Part shown: in pieces, positions 1 through 5,722 of the stretch
Numbering within the stretch: position 1 is the stretch's first letter
How the letters are laid out: each line of letters begins with the position of its first letter
NCBI GenBank assembly: GCA_050743145.1
Contig: JBOGDU010000189.1
Coordinates: 1 to 5,722 of the forward strand
Reading direction: 5' to 3'
Origin: DASRTE01 sp050743145
GTDB taxonomy: Bacteria; Actinomycetota; Actinomycetes; Jiangellales; Jiangellaceae
DNA: 5,722 bases
Position numbers and translations under genes: made by a program
Notes under the pieces: generated by a model
Seen by the model: only the letters and a program-made list of their open reading frames with translations
The model's database searches: none
Told to the model about the DNA's origin: nothing

Positions 1-802
1 GCCCGGCCGCGGTACCGGCCGCGATGACGGCAGTCGCAGCCGGCGCTGCGAGGTAGCGCGGGCTCGCGGTGTCCGGATGCCATCGGACGACCTCCCGCCG
101 CCTCTGCCCGGTCCGGAAGAACTGCCGAGCCAGCGCCCACAGATCGGGGCGGGGTCGATATGCGACGACGAGATCGGGCGTGAACCACACGGTCTCGCCA
201 GCCTGGCGGATCCGGTGGTTGAGCTCCCAGTCCTGGGCGCGTACGAAGTGCTCGTCGTACCCGCCGAGCCGCGCGAGAACATCGCGGCGGAAGACGCCCA
301 GGTAAACCGTGTCCGCGGGCCCGGCCTTGCCACCCAGGTGAAAGCGGGCGCCGCCGATGCCGAGCGGCGACGTCATCGCGCGGGCGACAGCACGTTCGAA
401 GTCCGTCTCCCCCTCGGCCCGCATGATCCCGCCGACGTTGGCGGCGCCGGTTTCCCGCAGTTCCTCGACGGCGCGGCGGATGTACCCGGGCGGGAGCAGT
501 CCGTGCCCGTCCACCCGGACCACGATCCCGTACCGGGCTGCCGCGATCGCGGCGTTCAGCCCGTTGGCCGTGCGTCCGGCCGGGTTGTCGACGACCCGCA
601 CCTGCCGGTCTCGGACAGCAAGGTCGGCGGCGATCCCGGCGGTTCGGTCACGGGACGGGCCGACGGCCAGGATGACCTCGATCTCACCGGGATAGTCCTG
701 GCCCACCACGCGAGCGACCGCGTCGGAGAGGTGCCGCTCCTCGTCGCGGACCGGCATGATCACGGAGACCGGAGGCCAGTCCCGGGGCTCGCGGGCTTCC
801 AT
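1..802 (-). CDS. Family 2 glycosyltransferase, ExoA-like (3' end outside window)
   Basis: This is a GT-A fold family 2 glycosyltransferase that would transfer a sugar from a nucleotide donor to a growing glycan at the cytoplasmic membrane face. 267 residues are visible and the frame is open at the left edge. Residues 12-21 (VSVIMPVRDE) form the usual first nucleotide-binding strand. Residues 98-100 (DGH) sit where the metal-binding DXD motif is expected, and 189-199 (AQDWELNHRIR) carry the acidic catalytic-loop motif. The FFRTGQRRREVVRW stretch (228-241) matches the arginine-rich segment of processive and ExoA-type enzymes. From about residue 250 the chain turns hydrophobic, as if entering C-terminal membrane helices. 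The ATG at 802 has AGGG 11 nt upstream. An in-frame GTG at 814 with AGGG 4 nt upstream would add four residues and cannot be excluded. It lies 66 nt after the LCP gene, which suggests co-transcription. The family is secure; donor and acceptor are unknown. Confidence 0.9.
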   Translation of the reverse strand, partial: MEAREPRDWPPVSVIMPVRDEERHLSDAVARVVGQDYPGEIEVILAVGPSRDRTAGIAADLAVRDRQVRVVDNPAGRTANGLNAAIAAARYGIVVRVDGHGLLPPGYIRRAVEELRETGAANVGGIMRAEGETDFERAVARAMTSPLGIGGARFHLGGKAGPADTVYLGVFRRDVLARLGGYDEHFVRAQDWELNHRIRQAGETVWFTPDLVVAYRPRPDLWALARQFFRTGQRRREVVRWHPDTASPRYLAAPAATAVIAAGTAAG

Positions 803-868
803 AACGGCGAGCACCCTACCCTGGCGTCGCCATGCCCTCGGTGCAGGTTCGACGCCATCGAGGAAGCG
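803..868 (-). other. 66-nt spacer between the LCP and family 2 glycosyltransferase genes
   Basis: The spacer holds the candidate ribosome binding sites for the glycosyltransferase (AGGG at 817-814 and 822-819). I find no stem-loop followed by a T-run and no recognisable promoter, so the two genes are probably on one transcript. Confidence 0.5.
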
Positions 869-2356
869 TCACTCGTACGAGCAGACCGAAGCGAGGTCGG
901 TCGTGGGCGGCGCCTCCCCGTCCGCCGCGGCCTCGTCGGCGAGCGGCGAAGGCGACCGTGACGGTGACGGTTCGGCGGCGGCGGCGGTCGCCATCTCGGA
1001 GTGCCCGGCAGGCTCCGCGCCGGCCGTCTGCGACGCGACGGCGTCGTCGACGAGCTGGACGATGGCGTCGACGTCGGGTTCGGCTGGATCGACGAGCGGC
1101 GGGACGAGCTGGAGCGTCGTCACCGGCAGATCCCTGGCCTTCCACGCCATCTCGACGAGGTCCGGTAGCTGGCCCTGCGGAATATCGGTCGTCACGATCG
1201 ACGTGGACGCCTCGGCCAGAGCGGTGAAGTTCTGCAGCACCGTTCTCGGATCCACCTCATGCAGGATCGCGCCGAGCACACATCGCTGGCGCGCCATGCG
1301 TGCGTAGTCGGAGGACCCGGTCCGCGAGCGGGCGTACCAGAGGGTCTCGTAGCCATCGAGCTGGTGCAGGCCCACCTCGAGAACCTGACCGCTGCCGCCG
1401 ATCGGAACCTCCTCGATGACCCGGATGGTCACGCCGCCGAGAGCATCGACCAGGTCGCGGAAGCCGTCCAGGTCGATGGCGACGAAGTAGTGGACCGGCA
1501 GCCCGAGGGTGCCCTCCACCGCCTGCTCGACCGCGGTCACGCCGGGTCCGGCCGGCCCGGGGAACAGGTCTGGATTCGTCTCGCCGAAGGTCCAGGTGGC
1601 GTTGAGCATCCACTCCGTACGATCGCCCGGGCCGGCGAAGCCGTCGGGGAACCGGTCGGCTGCCGGCGACCCGTCCGGGAAACGGGCCCTCTCCAGGTTG
1701 CGCGGCAGGCTCACCAGAGCCGGTCGGCCCGAGCGGACGTCGATCGAGACGAGGTTGATGCTGTCCGGGCGCACGCCGACCCGACCCTTCCCGGCGTCGG
1801 CACCGAGCAAAAGGATGTTGAGCCGGCCGTCGCTGGCCGCCGCCGCCTCACCGGACGGGAACATGGCGACGACCGCGTCATGTGCGGCCGACGCATAGCG
1901 GACGGCCATGAACAGCGGAGTCGCGACGAGCGCACAGAGTGCAAGCGTCGTTCCCACCATGACCAGGCGGTGCGTTCGCTTCAACCCGGGTGGGTGACCC
2001 AGTCGCCAGGCATCTACGACAAGAGCGATCCACCCGATCCCGACGACGAGGAGGAGCAGCTTGAACAAGGTGAGCAGCCAGGGCCGGACCGCCAAGCCCG
2101 CCAGGGCATCGACGGGAACGAGCCACAGCGCCAGCCCGCCCACGACGACCAGCCCCGCCCATACCTGGAGCACGACCTTGCCGAGCGGCCGGTTGCCGGC
2201 GACGACCTGGGCACTTCCCGGCGCCACCACGGAGAGGCCGACCAGCGTCAGCGAGCGCCGGAAACGAGCGGCTTCGGCGCGCTTCTCGCGCACCGAAGGC
2301 TCAAGGTTCTGCCACGACCGGGGCGCGCTGCGCTGCGCCGTCGCGGTCGAGACCAT
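869..2356 (-). CDS. LytR-CpsA-Psr (LCP) family glycopolymer transferase
   Basis: LCP enzymes transfer undecaprenyl-linked glycopolymers to peptidoglycan, or in some actinobacteria to proteins, on the outer face of the membrane. This 495-residue protein has a basic N-terminus (to about 35), hydrophobic segments near 36-54, 60-80, 93-115 and 130-152, then an LCP domain from about 178 to 365. Visible motifs are NILLLGADAGKG (180-191, with the conserved Asp187), RPDSINLVSID (196-206), SLPRN (216-220), DALGGVTI (304-311), LDGYETLWYARSR (333-345) and DYARMARQRC (350-359). SLPRN replaces the commoner IPRD; I associate it with an actinobacterial subfamily. A C-terminal domain follows, then a Ser/Pro/Ala-rich tail ending SVCSYE. 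The frame stays open upstream to 2791, but that part overlaps the thioesterase gene and has weak third-position G+C. I therefore start at ATG 2356, which is preceded by GGGGAG with a short 3-nt spacer. The family is firm; the polymer transferred is unknown. Confidence 0.93.
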   Translation of the reverse strand: MVSTATAQRSAPRSWQNLEPSVREKRAEAARFRRSLTLVGLSVVAPGSAQVVAGNRPLGKVVLQVWAGLVVVGGLALWLVPVDALAGLAVRPWLLTLFKLLLLVVGIGWIALVVDAWRLGHPPGLKRTHRLVMVGTTLALCALVATPLFMAVRYASAAHDAVVAMFPSGEAAAASDGRLNILLLGADAGKGRVGVRPDSINLVSIDVRSGRPALVSLPRNLERARFPDGSPAADRFPDGFAGPGDRTEWMLNATWTFGETNPDLFPGPAGPGVTAVEQAVEGTLGLPVHYFVAIDLDGFRDLVDALGGVTIRVIEEVPIGGSGQVLEVGLHQLDGYETLWYARSRTGSSDYARMARQRCVLGAILHEVDPRTVLQNFTALAEASTSIVTTDIPQGQLPDLVEMAWKARDLPVTTLQLVPPLVDPAEPDVDAIVQLVDDAVASQTAGAEPAGHSEMATAAAAEPSPSRSPSPLADEAAADGEAPPTTDLASVCSYE

Positions 2357-2359
2357 CGG

Positions 2360-2365
2360 CTCCCC
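2360..2365 (-). promoter_or_regulatory. Ribosome binding site of the LCP gene
   Basis: GGGGAG on the minus strand precedes ATG 2356 with only a 3-nt spacer, shorter than the usual 5-9 nt. It supports this ATG over the longer upstream reading frame, which has no ATG, GTG or other well-placed start nearby. Confidence 0.5.
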
Positions 2366-2402
2366 AGGGTCGTCGGTCCACCAGTGCGGATCCGGTGTCG
2401 CC

Positions 2403-2431
2403 AGTATCGCCGTGGCCAAACCGACAGCCAG
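2403..2431 (-). promoter_or_regulatory. Weak candidate promoter for the LCP gene
   Basis: On the minus strand a CTGGCT hexamer (2431-2426) is followed after 17 nt by GATACT (2408-2403). These match the TTGACA and TATAAT consensus at 3 and 4 of 6 positions. The spacing is ideal and transcription would start about 40 nt before the LCP ATG. Matches this weak arise easily by chance, so this is a suggestion only. Confidence 0.2.
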
Positions 2432-2498
2432 GGCGGCACGCCGAATGCCACAGGATTCACACCAACCACTTTCGTGTCGATGCAGCCCGTGCCCGACC

Positions 2499-3017
2499 TC
2501 ACTCCTTGTCCTCGCCGCGCGACTGGAGGATCGCAGCCCGTCGGGCCAGCCGGTGGGTGCGCCGGATCTCGGCCTCGGCGAAACGCCGCCTGTCTTCTTC
2601 CGTCTCGGGCAGGACCGGCGGGACTGTGCGGGGACGTCCGTCGGCGTCGAGCGCCACGAACACCAGATACGCCGTTGCCACCCGCTTGGCAGTCGAGACC
2701 TCGTTCCACGGCTCGGCGAGCACACGAACGCCGACCTCCAACGAGGTCCGGCCGGTCCAGTTGACCCGCCCGTGCGCGTGGACCAGGTCACCTATCTGCA
2801 CCGGCTCGAGAAATGCCATCTCGTCCATCGAGGCGGTGACGGCTGGTCCGCCGGTATGGCGCTGCGCCACGGCGCCGGCCACATCATCGACGAGCTTCAT
2901 GATCACGCCGCCGTGCACGGTTCCGAGCAGGTTCGTGTCCAGCGTCGTCATGATCCGCGACAGAGTCGTCTCGGCGGCCGAGGTCGGCCTGCCGGGCGCG
3001 CTCTGCTCATCTTTCAC
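2499..3017 (-). CDS. Acyl-CoA thioesterase, hotdog fold (YciA/ACOT type)
   Basis: The 172-residue product should hydrolyse acyl-CoA to free acid and CoA in the cytoplasm. It has a single hotdog domain with the family's hallmark run at residues 29-48 (NLLGTVHGGVIMKLVDDVAG): the Asn, the HGG turn before the central helix, and the Asp pair (44-45) that includes the likely catalytic acid. TASMDEMAFLEPVQIGD (61-77) and GRTSLEVGVRV (89-99) are the usual following strands. The C-terminus is a charged helix rich in Glu and Arg. The start is GTG at 3017, because the TTLSRIMTTLDTN region, which homologues normally include, begins after residue 16. No Shine-Dalgarno sequence is evident there, and an internal ATG at residue 23 would cut into the fold. 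It lies 21 nt after the YbhN-like gene, so translation may be coupled to the upstream cistron. Preferred chain length cannot be read from the sequence. Confidence 0.9.
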   Translation of the reverse strand: MKDEQSAPGRPTSAAETTLSRIMTTLDTNLLGTVHGGVIMKLVDDVAGAVAQRHTGGPAVTASMDEMAFLEPVQIGDLVHAHGRVNWTGRTSLEVGVRVLAEPWNEVSTAKRVATAYLVFVALDADGRPRTVPPVLPETEEDRRRFAEAEIRRTHRLARRAAILQSRGEDKE

Positions 3018-3038
3018 GGGCAGCGACGGTACTCGGGC

Positions 3039-4040
3039 TCAGGGAACGTCGCGTTCGGCTGAGACGGGCTCATCCGGCACCGGATCGGCTCCACGACGCC
3101 CCAGCAGCCGGGTCGCCGACAGCGCCGCCACGCCGGCGGCGAGCACGTCCGCGACGGTGAAGAGCATTCTGGAGACAACGGCGATGCCCAGTGCCTCACC
3201 CTCCGTCATGACGCCGGCGAGGGCGGCGACGATCAGACCCTCGCGGACACCAGCGCCGGACGGTGCCACGAAGAACAACGCGCCGGCCGACAGCGCGAGC
3301 GCGAAGCCGCCGAGCGAGCGGACGAAGCCCTCCCACCCGGGCGCACCCAGAGCGTTCGCCAACAGCCACATGTGCGCGCCGTAGCACACCCACGTCACCA
3401 GGAACCACCCGAACGCGGTGCCGACGCCGCGCCATGTGAACCGACGCGGCAACGGCGGCTTGCGGAGGAGCCTGAGGATGAGGTTGACCAGCGCTGTGAG
3501 GACGCGGGGATGCGTGCACGCGAGCGCGACGGGCAGGATCGCGATGAGCGTCCAACCGACGGGCGAGTCGAGGGAGGCAAGGACAGGCAGGCCCACCAGC
3601 CCGATCGTCAGCGCGCTCGAAACGCTGAGCCCGACCCAGGCCAGCGACGTGGTGAAGGCGCGGGCGCGAGGCACTCCCGCACCGCGGGCAAGCTCCATCT
3701 GGAGCACGACCGACCAGAAGCTGCCGGGGAGGTACTTGCCCAGCTGGCCGACGAGGAAGATCCGGGCGGCGGTCCACGGTGGCAGCAGATGCCCTTCCTC
3801 GGCGAGTAGCGCCCGCCAGGCGAGAACCGCCGCGACCATGCCGGCCACGACCGCGACGAACGCCAGCAGCACGCTGGGCCAGGAGAGCGTCCTCAACGCA
3901 TGACGTACGTCGTCCCACTCCGAGACGACCGCATAGGCGATCGCGGCGACGATGAGGAGCGCGACAGCCACCCGAGCCAGCTGCACGAGACGGGACATCG
4001 TCGTTCGCCGAGCAGCCGGAGCCGCCCGTGACTCGGTCAT
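3039..4040 (-). CDS. YbhN/UPF0104 family multi-pass membrane protein (LPG synthase membrane-region type)
   Basis: This 333-residue integral membrane protein resembles the membrane domain of lysylphosphatidylglycerol synthase/flippase (MprF) without the aminoacyl-transfer domain. Related proteins are proposed to flip or handle lipids or lipid-linked sugars; the actual substrate here is unknown. Hydrophobic segments lie near 22-40, 54-78, 132-153, 162-176, 207-230, 243-259, 267-278 and 284-310. Family signatures are GQLGKYLPGSFWSVV (98-112), with the Gly-Lys-Tyr-x-Pro-Gly core, PSGAGVREGLIVAAL (260-274), and SRMLFTVADVL (290-300). The C-terminal tail from about 314 is hydrophilic. I chose ATG 4040, which follows the glycosyltransferase stop by 10 nt. 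A second ATG at 3998 would remove 14 hydrophilic residues and is also possible. Neither has a clear Shine-Dalgarno sequence. Its place directly after a glycosyltransferase supports a role with a lipid-linked glycan, by inference only. Confidence 0.87.
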   Translation of the reverse strand: MTESRAAPAARRTTMSRLVQLARVAVALLIVAAIAYAVVSEWDDVRHALRTLSWPSVLLAFVAVVAGMVAAVLAWRALLAEEGHLLPPWTAARIFLVGQLGKYLPGSFWSVVLQMELARGAGVPRARAFTTSLAWVGLSVSSALTIGLVGLPVLASLDSPVGWTLIAILPVALACTHPRVLTALVNLILRLLRKPPLPRRFTWRGVGTAFGWFLVTWVCYGAHMWLLANALGAPGWEGFVRSLGGFALALSAGALFFVAPSGAGVREGLIVAALAGVMTEGEALGIAVVSRMLFTVADVLAAGVAALSATRLLGRRGADPVPDEPVSAERDVP

Positions 4041-4050
4041 CGAGACGTCG

Positions 4051-5274
4051 TTATACACGTGCAGCTCCGCGCCGCGTCCGGTCCCGCGCATCGGCGAGGT
4101 CGCGCATGCGTTCGAGCACCTCCAGGTGCTGGCCGACGACGGTGTCGATGCTGAAGTGCTCGTGCACCAGCTCGGCTGCCGCCGCACCGATCCGGCGGCC
4201 GGACGCTGGATCGGCGATCAGATCGAGCAGGGCACGGGCGATGGCCACCTGGTCCTCCCGGCGGACCAGGACGATGTTGTCTCCGTTGTCCATGTCGATG
4301 CCAGGAAAGTTGTCCGAACGCACGGCTGCAATGACCGGCACGCCGGCTGCCATGGATTCGAGGCTGGCCGTGCCCAGGCCGTAGCCCTGCAGATCGTGTG
4401 CCTCGACCGAGGCGGCCGCAAGGTAGTCGCGAATCTCGTCCTTCGGCACCGCGCCGACGACCAGGACGGCGTGGTCGATCCCGAGCTCGCGGGCACGCTT
4501 GAGGAACACGTCGTAGTACACCGTTCCGACGACCACCAGCTTGACCCGCGGGTTCTCCGCGAGCACAGCGGGCAACGCCTCGACCAGCGCGACCCGGTCG
4601 CGCAGGGGGATGACGTGGCCGACCGAGAGGATGACCGGCGCGTCGCCGAGGTCGTGGCGCGCTCGCACGGCCACGCCGTCGCCGCCGGTAGCCCGAGACG
4701 GGTCCACGCCCACGGGGATGTAGTCCAGCCCGCTGTATGCCCCTCGGTACCGAGCCTTGACGTACTCGTCCATCTGAACGTCCATGACGACCAGGCGCGG
4801 CTGGTGAGCCCACATCAAGGGTTTGACCATCGTCCGGTCCAGCACGCCGAACACGCCGTGGTAGTGCGCCTTGGGGTTCTCCAGCCTGGTGTGGATCGAC
4901 AACAGCGCCGGAACCCTCCGCGAGCGCGCCCACAGCCCCGACATCCAGGTGAGGTCGAAGAACTGGCCGTGTTGGTGCACCACATCTGGACCGAACTCGT
5001 CCAGCAGGGCGTAGACCCGTCGCCTGGCGCCAGGCCGCATCGTGAAGGCGATGTCGAAACTCACCGACAGCCGCGTCTGCGGGATCATCGCGGCCGGGAG
5101 GCGGACGATGCGCACTCCATCGCAGACCTCGTCGGCCGGCGCGTCGCCATAGGCGGCCGTGAGTACGAGGACCTCGTGGCCGGCCTTGGCATACCCGCGG
5201 GCCAGCGCGTCGGACAGATGGGCGCTGCCGCCGACCCGCGGCGGGAAGAAGTTGTTGACGACCGCGATGCGCAT
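4051..5274 (-). CDS. GT-B family 4-type glycosyltransferase
   Basis: This 407-residue enzyme has two Rossmann-like domains and would transfer a sugar from a nucleotide-sugar donor to a lipid-linked or sugar acceptor in the cytoplasm. The N-terminal acceptor domain opens with MRIAVVNNFFPPRVGGSAHL (1-20), whose Pro-Pro-x-x-Gly-Gly loop is typical of GT4 enzymes. It continues with DVVHQHGQFFDLTW (97-110) and SIHTRLENPK (126-135). The C-terminal donor domain starts near 213 (PVILSVGHVIPLRDR, 213-227), with VKLVVVGTVYYD (244-255) and LESMAAGVPVIAA (305-317). The acidic residue normally eight positions before Glu306 is absent (see findings). The start ATG overlaps the acyltransferase stop by one base, and a strong GGAGGAGG lies 10 nt upstream. 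The YbhN-like gene starts 10 nt after its stop. The family is secure; the sugars are unknown. Confidence 0.93.
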   Translation of the reverse strand: MRIAVVNNFFPPRVGGSAHLSDALARGYAKAGHEVLVLTAAYGDAPADEVCDGVRIVRLPAAMIPQTRLSVSFDIAFTMRPGARRRVYALLDEFGPDVVHQHGQFFDLTWMSGLWARSRRVPALLSIHTRLENPKAHYHGVFGVLDRTMVKPLMWAHQPRLVVMDVQMDEYVKARYRGAYSGLDYIPVGVDPSRATGGDGVAVRARHDLGDAPVILSVGHVIPLRDRVALVEALPAVLAENPRVKLVVVGTVYYDVFLKRARELGIDHAVLVVGAVPKDEIRDYLAAASVEAHDLQGYGLGTASLESMAAGVPVIAAVRSDNFPGIDMDNGDNIVLVRREDQVAIARALLDLIADPASGRRIGAAAAELVHEHFSIDTVVGQHLEVLERMRDLADARDRTRRGAARV

Positions 5275-5722
5275 CAGCGCCCCGCCTCCTCCGGCGTCGC
5301 GTCGCTGCCGGGAAGCGGCTCGTACCGGACGGTCGCCTCCTGGACCACCACTCTGGCCACTGGGTTGGCCGGCACGCCCGCGACGACCGTGCCTGCCGGC
5401 ACGTCTCGGGTGACGACGGCTCCCGCGGCGATCACCGAGCCGTCTCCGATCGTGACACCCATGTTCACGACAGCGTTGGCGCCCACGAAGACGTGGTCGC
5501 CGATCGTCGTCGGTGCCCGGTCGACGACGTCGTAGTGGCGTCCGGATACGCAGCGAGCAGCCGAGGAGTGGGTGTAGAGATGCGCGCCACTGCTGATGTC
5601 GCACCCCTGCCCGATCGTCAGGCCACCCGAGCCGTCGATCACAGTGAACGCCCCGATCCAGGTGCCCTCACCGATCCGAGGCTCGCCGATGATCCAAGCA
5701 TGGGGGTTGTACGGGTTTGCTG
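5274..5722 (-). CDS. Hexapeptide-repeat acyltransferase, left-handed beta-helix (5' end outside window)
   Basis: The last 148 residues of an acyltransferase related to the WbbJ/maltose O-acetyltransferase group are visible; the start lies beyond the right edge. Such enzymes move an acyl group, usually acetyl from acetyl-CoA, to a sugar or nucleotide sugar and work as trimers. Imperfect hexapeptide repeats run through most of the visible part, for example IGEPRIGEGTWIG (11-23), LTIGQGCDISSGA (34-46), IGDHVFVGANAVV (73-85) and IGDGSVIAAGAVV (91-103). The family's closing signature RDVPAGTVVAGVPANPVAR is at 105-123. His51 in LYTHSS, just before a loop that breaks the repeats (about 52-70), is the likely catalytic base. 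A 25-residue non-repeat tail ends the protein. Its stop overlaps the glycosyltransferase start (TGATG), so the two genes are probably translationally coupled. An internal GTG at 5642 is not the real start because repeats continue upstream of it. Confidence 0.92.
   Translation of the reverse strand, partial: ANPYNPHAWIIGEPRIGEGTWIGAFTVIDGSGGLTIGQGCDISSGAHLYTHSSAARCVSGRHYDVVDRAPTTIGDHVFVGANAVVNMGVTIGDGSVIAAGAVVTRDVPAGTVVAGVPANPVARVVVQEATVRYEPLPGSDATPEEAGR
5285..5292 (-). promoter_or_regulatory. Ribosome binding site of the family 4 glycosyltransferase
   Basis: GGAGGAGG on the minus strand, inside the end of the acyltransferase gene, is a near-perfect anti-16S match. It lies 10 nt before ATG 5274, slightly longer than usual. 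It fixes the glycosyltransferase start and is the strongest Shine-Dalgarno sequence I see before any gene here. Confidence 0.75.

Larger units (their letters stand above)
2357..2498 (-). other. 142-nt intergenic region upstream of the LCP gene
   Basis: This is the longest non-coding stretch in the window, between the thioesterase stop and the LCP start. It has noticeably more A and T at third positions than the genes around it when read in the LCP frame, which supports its being non-coding. I see no strong stem-loop with a T-run, so no terminator is called. It may hold a promoter for the LCP and family 2 glycosyltransferase genes; the ribosome binding site GGGGAG lies at 2365-2360. Confidence 0.6.

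Noticed and set aside
3..23. Direct repeat CCGGCCGCG at 3-11 and 15-23
   Set aside because: It encodes an Ala/Gly-rich hydrophobic run at the end of the visible glycosyltransferase; codon bias explains the repetition.
77..961. A 294-codon open frame on the plus strand at the left end
   Set aside because: It is the shadow of the family 2 glycosyltransferase and runs on through the end of the LCP gene. It has no recognisable domain.
2248..2709. A 153-codon minus-strand open frame spanning the thioesterase end, the gap and the LCP start
   Set aside because: It is Arg-rich with no domain and conflicts with two recognised genes.
1259..2764. A 501-codon open frame on the plus strand opposite the LCP gene
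   Set aside because: Low-complexity charged translation without motifs; the minus strand encodes a complete LCP protein over most of the same bases.
2357..2791. N-terminal extension of the LCP protein by up to 145 residues, including a CESCG zinc-finger-like pair
   Set aside because: The distal part overlaps the thioesterase gene in another frame. The part in the gap (with CESCG) has many A/T third positions and no well-placed start codon.
3952..5535. A 527-codon open frame on the plus strand opposite the family 4 glycosyltransferase and acyltransferase
   Set aside because: The translation is rich in His, Asp, Arg and Gln with no domain or motif, while the minus strand encodes two clear families. 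Long antisense frames are expected at high G+C.

Overview
The window comes from a high-G+C bacterium, most likely an actinomycete. By eye, G and C dominate third codon positions. The window also encodes a multi-helix LytR-CpsA-Psr (LCP) protein whose motifs (SLPRN, DALGGVTI, LWYARSR, YARMARQRC) are those I associate with an actinobacterial branch of that family. I cannot name a genus. No rRNA, tRNA, CRISPR array, insertion sequence or phage gene is visible.

All six genes lie on the minus strand, so transcription runs from the right edge to the left. In transcription order they are: (1) the 3' part of a hexapeptide-repeat (left-handed beta-helix) acyltransferase, cut by the right edge; (2) a complete GT-B, family 4-type glycosyltransferase of 407 residues; (3) a complete multi-pass membrane protein of the YbhN/UPF0104 (lysylphosphatidylglycerol synthase membrane region) family; (4) a short hotdog-fold acyl-CoA thioesterase; (5) a complete LCP protein of 495 residues; (6) a family 2 glycosyltransferase resembling ExoA, cut by the left edge. 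Genes 1 to 4 are tightly packed (1-nt overlap, then 10- and 21-nt gaps) and look like one operon. A 142-nt gap, the only sizeable one, precedes the LCP gene and may hold a promoter. A 66-nt gap separates the LCP gene from the last glycosyltransferase.

The simplest reading is a locus for making, decorating and attaching an extracellular or cell-wall glycopolymer. The two glycosyltransferases would build sugar units on the cytoplasmic face. The acyltransferase would acylate a sugar or nucleotide sugar, and the YbhN-like protein may act on a lipid-linked intermediate in the membrane. The LCP enzyme would transfer a finished lipid-linked polymer to the wall or to a protein outside the cell. The thioesterase is the odd member and may simply be a housekeeping neighbour. 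The family assignments are well supported by motifs; the shared pathway is inference from gene order. I do not see a convincing new system. The points most worth checking are a non-canonical E-x7-E region in the family 4 glycosyltransferase, a possible disulfide and unusual membrane topology in the LCP protein, and the thioesterase's place in the cluster.
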